This document shows, piece after piece, positions 3,701-6,437 of a stretch of 6,437 nt of DNA (positions within the stretch are counted from its first letter, which is position 1; the number at the start of each line of letters is the position of its first letter). The DNA lies in assembly GCA_022781015.1 (NCBI GenBank), contig JALEUF010000116.1, positions 1 through 6,437 on the forward strand. The letters are read 5' to 3'. The notes under the pieces are model-generated. The model saw nothing but the letters and a program-made list of their open reading frames with translations, had not been told where the DNA came from and ran no database searches. Made by a program: the position numbers and the translations under genes. The stretch comes from Caryophanales bacterium. Lineage in GTDB: Bacteria; Bacillota_I; Bacilli_A; RFN20; CAG-826.

Positions 3701-6437
3701 TTTATTATCATATCCAAAGAATTCACTTGGACTAGAAAGAAGAGACGTATTTATATTCGTTCCATCTAGCATTGGAGAATCTTGAAGACCTTTCAATATA
3801 TTGCAAATAGATTCAATTTCTTTGTCCCAAGAAGTAACACCAACTCCATTAACAATAGAAACCTTGGTCAAAGTAGTATGGCGATTGATAGGTTCATCTA
3901 AACCGTTCTTCTTAGTAAGAGCAGGAACTGCATCATTTTTGCTTGCTTCGAGATTAGGATAGTAACTTAAATCATATAAAGTTGATTTATCAATTAAGGT
4001 TAATATTAAATCACCAAATAAGGTTCCTTCGTTTTCATCACTAGATGCCACTACACTAGCAGAATTAACACCTAGTATCTTAGAATCTTTTATCCCATTT
4101 AATAAAGGATTAAGGAAGAATTCAACGGATATGGAATCAATATTTAATTTAGATAAATCCATACTCCCGTCTTTAATTAATCCAGAGTCATATACCAAAG
4201 ATAAGATATTCATGACATTAGATACTTCATCAATTTTATCTTTAGCTGTAGTAGATTCATTATAGAAGAAATCGCAGTTAGCCTTGCTAAAATGGATTCC
4301 GCCTGCAGAAGGCAAATTGCTTATCGCCTTATTCATCCCATTATATAGAAGTACTCTTCCTAAAGTAGATGAAGAAGCAATGTTCTCTAATATCTTCTCT
4401 AATTTAATTCTAGACAAATCAGAAGTTAGATCAGTAAGGGAATCTAAGCCACCCAAAGAAGAAATACCTTTTAAGACATCGCAAATTTTATTTAGTTCGA
4501 CATCGATAAAATCTTTCTTATTATTCTTATATTGCACCAAGGATTCTTTAAATACTGTTGTAGCGTCTTCTTTGCTTAAGGTATTCAAGTCAGCCCCCTT
4601 ATCAGCGAAATATTCTAAAGATGTTTTATCTAAAGAATTGATTATCTTGTTATAAAGGAATTCCGGGAATATATATTCTCCTTCATGGGTAAATATTCCT
4701 GAACCTGCTAAAGCTTTTAACATTTCAGTTAATAATTCCCCACTAGAGAAGAAATCTAGACTAGATAAATCTAATCCCTTGCTAGCTAGATTGATAATAT
4801 TTTGTATAGCCTTGCCTTCTTCTTTCCAGCTAGTGACATTCTCAAAAGATACGTTTCCTCTATCTTCACCTAGGATTGTATTCAATCCATCATCAAGAAC
4901 ATTGCTTAACATCTTTTTCATCAAGCTAGATTCATCAATCTTAGAGAATGTGCTTTCGATATTTAATTTAGATAATGTATTGATTGAAGAAGAATAAGAT
5001 GAGCCTAATTCAGTCAAAGAAGAAGCGACTCCACTTTCAGCAAGTTCGATTAATACATCTACCATTGCATCTATTTCGTTATCTAAGGAACCATTGCTAT
5101 CTTTCGCGTTCTTTATATCTTCGGCAGTAAATAGGTTTTCCTTAAACCCTTTTGTTAGATTGTTGATAAAATCTGCGATAGATTCGCTAGATACCCCAGG
5201 ATCATCTTCTTCTGTGGATGGGGCAAACAATAATTTAGAGCTGCATACAGTCTTTAATAATAATTTCATCTCATCCCCATTGTTCTTTAAGAATTCCATG
5301 ATGGAATCTAAGGAAGAGAATGAACCGCTAGAAGCTAATCTAATTAGATTTGGACAATCCCCAACTAATCTAATAATCTTACCTACTTCACTTCCTAATG
5401 AAGATATCCTTGTATTAATTCCACTTGGGAAGAATTCATTTAAGGATTCATTATTTGATAATAAAGAATCAACATAAGAAGGGATTAATTCTTTTACAAT
5501 GAGGGAATTATCAATATTGGATAATCCAGTTGCTAAAGCGTCTACTAAATCTGAATCAATTGAATATAGCTTTCCAGCTGGATCAAAATTAATTCCAGGC
5601 ATATGGTCAATATCTTTAATAAAAGCTTTTCCAGATGTCGTCTTAGCAAAATCTTTTATGACAGAGAATATCGAATTGAATTCGTTTTTGAAGTTGCCCC
5701 TTATTGATTTATTGTTACTTGTATCAATTAAACTAGATTGAGCTCCACTTAAATCAATACCTTCAAGGGATCCTTTTAAAGAATTCTCTAGCATCGGGAC
5801 TATTTCAGGAAGGGCATTGGATAATAAAGAAGAATCTAACAGGCATTTATTAGATGAAGTAGAAACGCCATTTTTATCAACTTTAGTTACATCACCGATT
5901 ATTGGGTCAGTTATTTTATCGATATTATCAATTAGAAAATTGCTAATCTTTTTGGAGAATTGATCACTAATTAAAGAAGCGGCACCCCCACTTGCATTCT
6001 TTCTATTTGAAGTAGAAGTTTCAATTCTGCCAAAGCAATCAAATACTTCTTTCATCTCTACTGGATTAATTTGGACTAAAGAATAGAAAGAATCATAGAC
6101 AATCTTTAATTCATTCATCCAGGAGAATGAAGCAAAGGAAGAATAATCTATATTGCCTTCATTGTTTTTCGGCATGAAATCAACTAGTTGGATAGTAGAA
6201 GGATCGCTATCTTTCTTGTTTTCATCCTTTTGACATAATGAATACATTAATCCAGAGATTAGGTGTCTACTTAATTCGGTATCGGCAAAATCCAAAGCCT
6301 CATTAAATGCAGCTTTATTTGATTCGTTATCAAACATATCGAATAGGTATGATAAATCGAATATAGGAGTCTTGCTTTCTTCTTCTACTAGAACCTGGAA
6401 TAAATCAGCATCTACTAATTTAGTATAAATAGATGCC
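716..6437 (-). CDS. Giant divergent-repeat protein of unknown function (5' end outside window)
   Basis: I do not recognise this protein's family. The frame ends at TGA 718-716 and is open to the right edge, giving at least 1,906 residues. The Met at 6337 is not a convincing start: 33 in-frame sense codons precede it and no ribosome binding site lies just upstream. The visible part is Ser/Leu/Asp/Asn/Lys-rich with seven Trp and few Cys. No catalytic motif, membrane segment, LPXTG signal or hydrophobic tail is seen, and it ends SYSSVASIISAS. A signal peptide could exist outside the window. It consists of roughly a dozen divergent units of about 85-190 residues. Helix A (x-W-x-x-E-I-x-x-I-type) starts near 73, 216, 315, 418, 504, 612, 703, 837, 958, 1103, 1197, 1322, 1515 and 1785. 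A later helical part often ends in Phi-P-x-x-Phi-x-x-Phi (177, 286, 906, 1156), commonly followed by G-I-[DH]-[LF]-x-x-A-[NQ]. A beta-rich block lies at 1411-1510. A large scaffold, adhesin or surface protein is possible, but function is unknown. The reading frame itself is certain. Confidence 0.9.
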   Translation of the reverse strand, partial: ASIYTKLVDADLFQVLVEEESKTPIFDLSYLFDMFDNESNKAAFNEALDFADTELSRHLISGLMYSLCQKDENKKDSDPSTIQLVDFMPKNNEGNIDYSSFASFSWMNELKIVYDSFYSLVQINPVEMKEVFDCFGRIETSTSNRKNASGGAASLISDQFSKKISNFLIDNIDKITDPIIGDVTKVDKNGVSTSSNKCLLDSSLLSNALPEIVPMLENSLKGSLEGIDLSGAQSSLIDTSNNKSIRGNFKNEFNSIFSVIKDFAKTTSGKAFIKDIDHMPGINFDPAGKLYSIDSDLVDALATGLSNIDNSLIVKELIPSYVDSLLSNNESLNEFFPSGINTRISSLGSEVGKIIRLVGDCPNLIRLASSGSFSSLDSIMEFLKNNGDEMKLLLKTVCSSKLLFAPSTEEDDPGVSSESIADFINNLTKGFKENLFTAEDIKNAKDSNGSLDNEIDAMVDVLIELAESGVASSLTELGSSYSSSINTLSKLNIESTFSKIDESSLMKKMLSNVLDDGLNTILGEDRGNVSFENVTSWKEEGKAIQNIINLASKGLDLSSLDFFSSGELLTEMLKALAGSGIFTHEGEYIFPEFLYNKIINSLDKTSLEYFADKGADLNTLSKEDATTVFKESLVQYKNNKKDFIDVELNKICDVLKGISSLGGLDSLTDLTSDLSRIKLEKILENIASSSTLGRVLLYNGMNKAISNLPSAGGIHFSKANCDFFYNESTTAKDKIDEVSNVMNILSLVYDSGLIKDGSMDLSKLNIDSISVEFFLNPLLNGIKDSKILGVNSASVVASSDENEGTLFGDLILTLIDKSTLYDLSYYPNLEASKNDAVPALTKKNGLDEPINRHTTLTKVSIVNGVGVTSWDKEIESICNILKGLQDSPMLDGTNINTSLLSSPSEFFGYDNKEKLANRDNLEDLLTKISNSKLLGYALPNKIETILFRVGPDGQHFNVNHIVGNGAFKNDFLWAADPYFTRTADGSYDRYSNSEITNLVDLFYNLSYCDGLDGNNLKSIDPFHLTEGLKAMSRSGIFNSMNGVREEDKTGTKYYDYTSPYGRLDVVKLFDENKMTCFQAVMAKFADTDSLHDYLWNSANPGDASYTSINDKVIDLVKNVFKNKYDSGNFIESDKKLDELSTFYSDLLSADEKDIFKSDNTIDFDNVSSEGLSALFKALNKCSFYQDVIPNAMYELFQGTTYEIPGIDLARANCFVKYKTSSNPGLSDEEWAGELDLICSILPLIRDNKTALANASTTLENLDPLLLRSLMYDFSESYVFHNNGDCLNEGTSGDLKDDLTVFEQLVYYIYDNSGLAEKAFSISSDGAKYLDSIGTNPTYTYKNKLHDRIVSFTGSWMDEINHLTYGYDGTKEYGLIYDANRHQLLKKTGSSSNGPIDISKDTLKTLEPEKITDLFHDMNGLAIVEDALSDTLSDLLENTGLNDKSIIEFDMLNSTSYDFSDYYLEENTPSINRITFDSSNGKYSVKFITGEELNPVLTVNDLGSNKYEVITKDLRNPFTLECVEGGVISSVHVYFDTAIYSLTREQLAKKDIAAIGSLLKDMYDPASHKYFDFNAKSTIDTTRNKDFRDFRYEGHSTKGIFDLLKDSTIYSGEFNFDGTSVKVGEDATKTTFASRGLVFNNILEVTVDFNETKVPVSLASNFDGANKYKKSEKITEIFGKSNMADEAKFFDEQIFSSSIFQAYLDTASTAADSATFATYNGVLGAIAKGNATDPTLKDVNIINYLKDFNNYDSNLGKELLAGQLDHYMEINVANINRYALGGGSLSNPLAARSSFISSTTFTSFKEGDYAQLKDSNVLDGLSKMINLLFDLVNSNKTVAYLGDINNENRHYVDLVYLGSLYDILAGKGIYVANTNDMFDLNNPTNYFKDASGQVFSYSSVASIISAS
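1808..2107 (-). other. Beta-rich block inside the giant protein
   Basis: Residues 1411-1510. The segment changes from leucine-rich helical repeat sequence to alternating polar/hydrophobic stretches typical of beta strands, such as NGKYSVKFITG (1446-1456), NPVLTVND (1460-1467), NKYEVITKD (1471-1479) and ISSVHVYFDTAIYSL (1494-1508), with G/N/D-rich turns between them. It may be an Ig-like or other beta-sandwich insertion between helical units. The strand character is read by eye and no named domain is recognised. Confidence 0.45.
2705..2833 (-). repeat. Giant-protein repeat segment, I-D-L-A-R-A-N-C copy
   Basis: Residues 1169-1211. PGIDLARANC is followed about 20 residues later by the helix WAGELDLICSILPLI. 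It aligns with residues 679-716 (4190-4303), where I-H-F-S-K-A-N-C precedes DEVSNVMNILSLV. The shared pattern is I-[DH]-[LF]-[SA]-[KR]-A-N-C, then 16-20 residues, then E-[LV]-x-x-[IV]-[CM]-[NS]-I-L-x-L. Similarity is visible only at protein level. Confidence 0.6.
3065..3163 (-). repeat. Giant-protein repeat segment, D-Y-L-W copy
   Basis: Residues 1059-1091. DYLWNSANP is followed by DASY, then an N and a helix with I-D-L-V and V-F-K-N. It aligns with residues 937-972 (3422-3529): D-[FY]-L-W, A-[DN]-P, D-x-S-Y, N, then L-V-x-x-x-F/Y-x-N, with small gaps. Confidence 0.55.
3422..3529 (-). repeat. Giant-protein repeat segment, D-F-L-W copy
   Basis: Residues 937-972. DFLWAADP is followed by DGSYDRYSNSEITNLVDLFY. 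It is the partner of residues 1059-1091. These two segments hold the only Trp residues of the visible protein that lie outside the S-W-x-x-E helix motif, which makes a chance match less likely. Confidence 0.55.
4190..4303 (-). repeat. Giant-protein repeat segment, I-H-F-S-K-A-N-C copy
   Basis: Residues 679-716, the partner of residues 1169-1211. G-I-H-F-S-K-A-N-C (680-688) precedes a helix with acidic D-E at 703-704 and N-I-L-S-L-V at 710-715. The same eight-residue pattern and a similar spacing to the next helix occur in both copies, which points to a diverged internal duplication. Confidence 0.6.

Noticed and set aside
1401..5741. Plus-strand open frames of 64-127 codons opposite the giant gene, for example 4284-4655 and 5094-5477
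   Set aside because: They lie antisense inside one long coding frame, have no ribosome binding sites or recognisable products, and their translations look like mirror images of the Ser/Leu-rich gene.
716..6437. Genetic code 4 (TGA read as Trp)
   Set aside because: The frame is over 1,900 codons long with no in-frame TGA, all seven Trp are TGG, and the gene ends at a TGA that coincides with the next start.
1..6437. Phase-variation tracts, CRISPR arrays, tRNA or insertion sequences
   Set aside because: No long homopolymer or short tandem repeat, no regularly spaced identical repeats, no tRNA cloverleaf or transposase motif was seen.

Overview
This AT-rich window (G+C about one third by eye) has all its recognisable genes on the minus strand. 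In transcription order, right to left, they are a giant gene of unknown function, a small YigZ/IMPACT-family gene and the first codons of a probable aminopeptidase P gene. They lie close together and look like one operon. There is no RNA gene, insertion sequence, CRISPR array or gene-free stretch over 300 bases.

The organism looks like a low-G+C Gram-positive (Bacillota/Mollicutes-type, possibly an uncultured gut-associated Bacilli relative). The reasons are the base composition, a strong GGAGGT ribosome binding site, and Arg codons that are almost all AGA or AGG (15 and 14 of 33 in the giant frame, with no CGA or CGG). TGA is not read as Trp: the giant frame runs over 1,900 codons without an in-frame TGA, uses TGG for all seven Trp and ends at TGA. 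This argues against Mycoplasma/Spiroplasma-type genomes. The lineage assignment is inference.

Layout: (1) 716-6437, minus strand, is a frame of at least 1,906 codons with no stop before the right edge, so its true start is outside the window. The Met at 6337 is internal. The protein is Ser/Leu/Asp/Asn/Lys-rich with few Cys, Trp and Arg, resembles no family I know, and is built from about a dozen very divergent helical repeat units. (2) 111-719 is a YigZ/IMPACT-family protein whose ATG overlaps the giant gene's TGA (ATGA) and which has no Shine-Dalgarno of its own, so its translation probably depends on the giant gene. (3) A 42-bp gap holds a perfect 8-bp hairpin two bases before a strong GGAGGT site. 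(4) 1-68 is the N-terminus of a probable PepP-type Xaa-Pro aminopeptidase.

The main item of interest is the giant protein. It has recurring motifs that can be aligned by eye: an S-W-x-x-E-I helix, a Phi-P-x-x-Phi helix followed 14-16 residues later by G-I-[DH]-[LF]-x-x-A-[NQ], and a D-[FY]-L-W segment. Its gene is directly coupled to a conserved housekeeping gene. Residue numbers for the giant protein count from the Met at 6337; 33 more in-frame codons precede it in the window.
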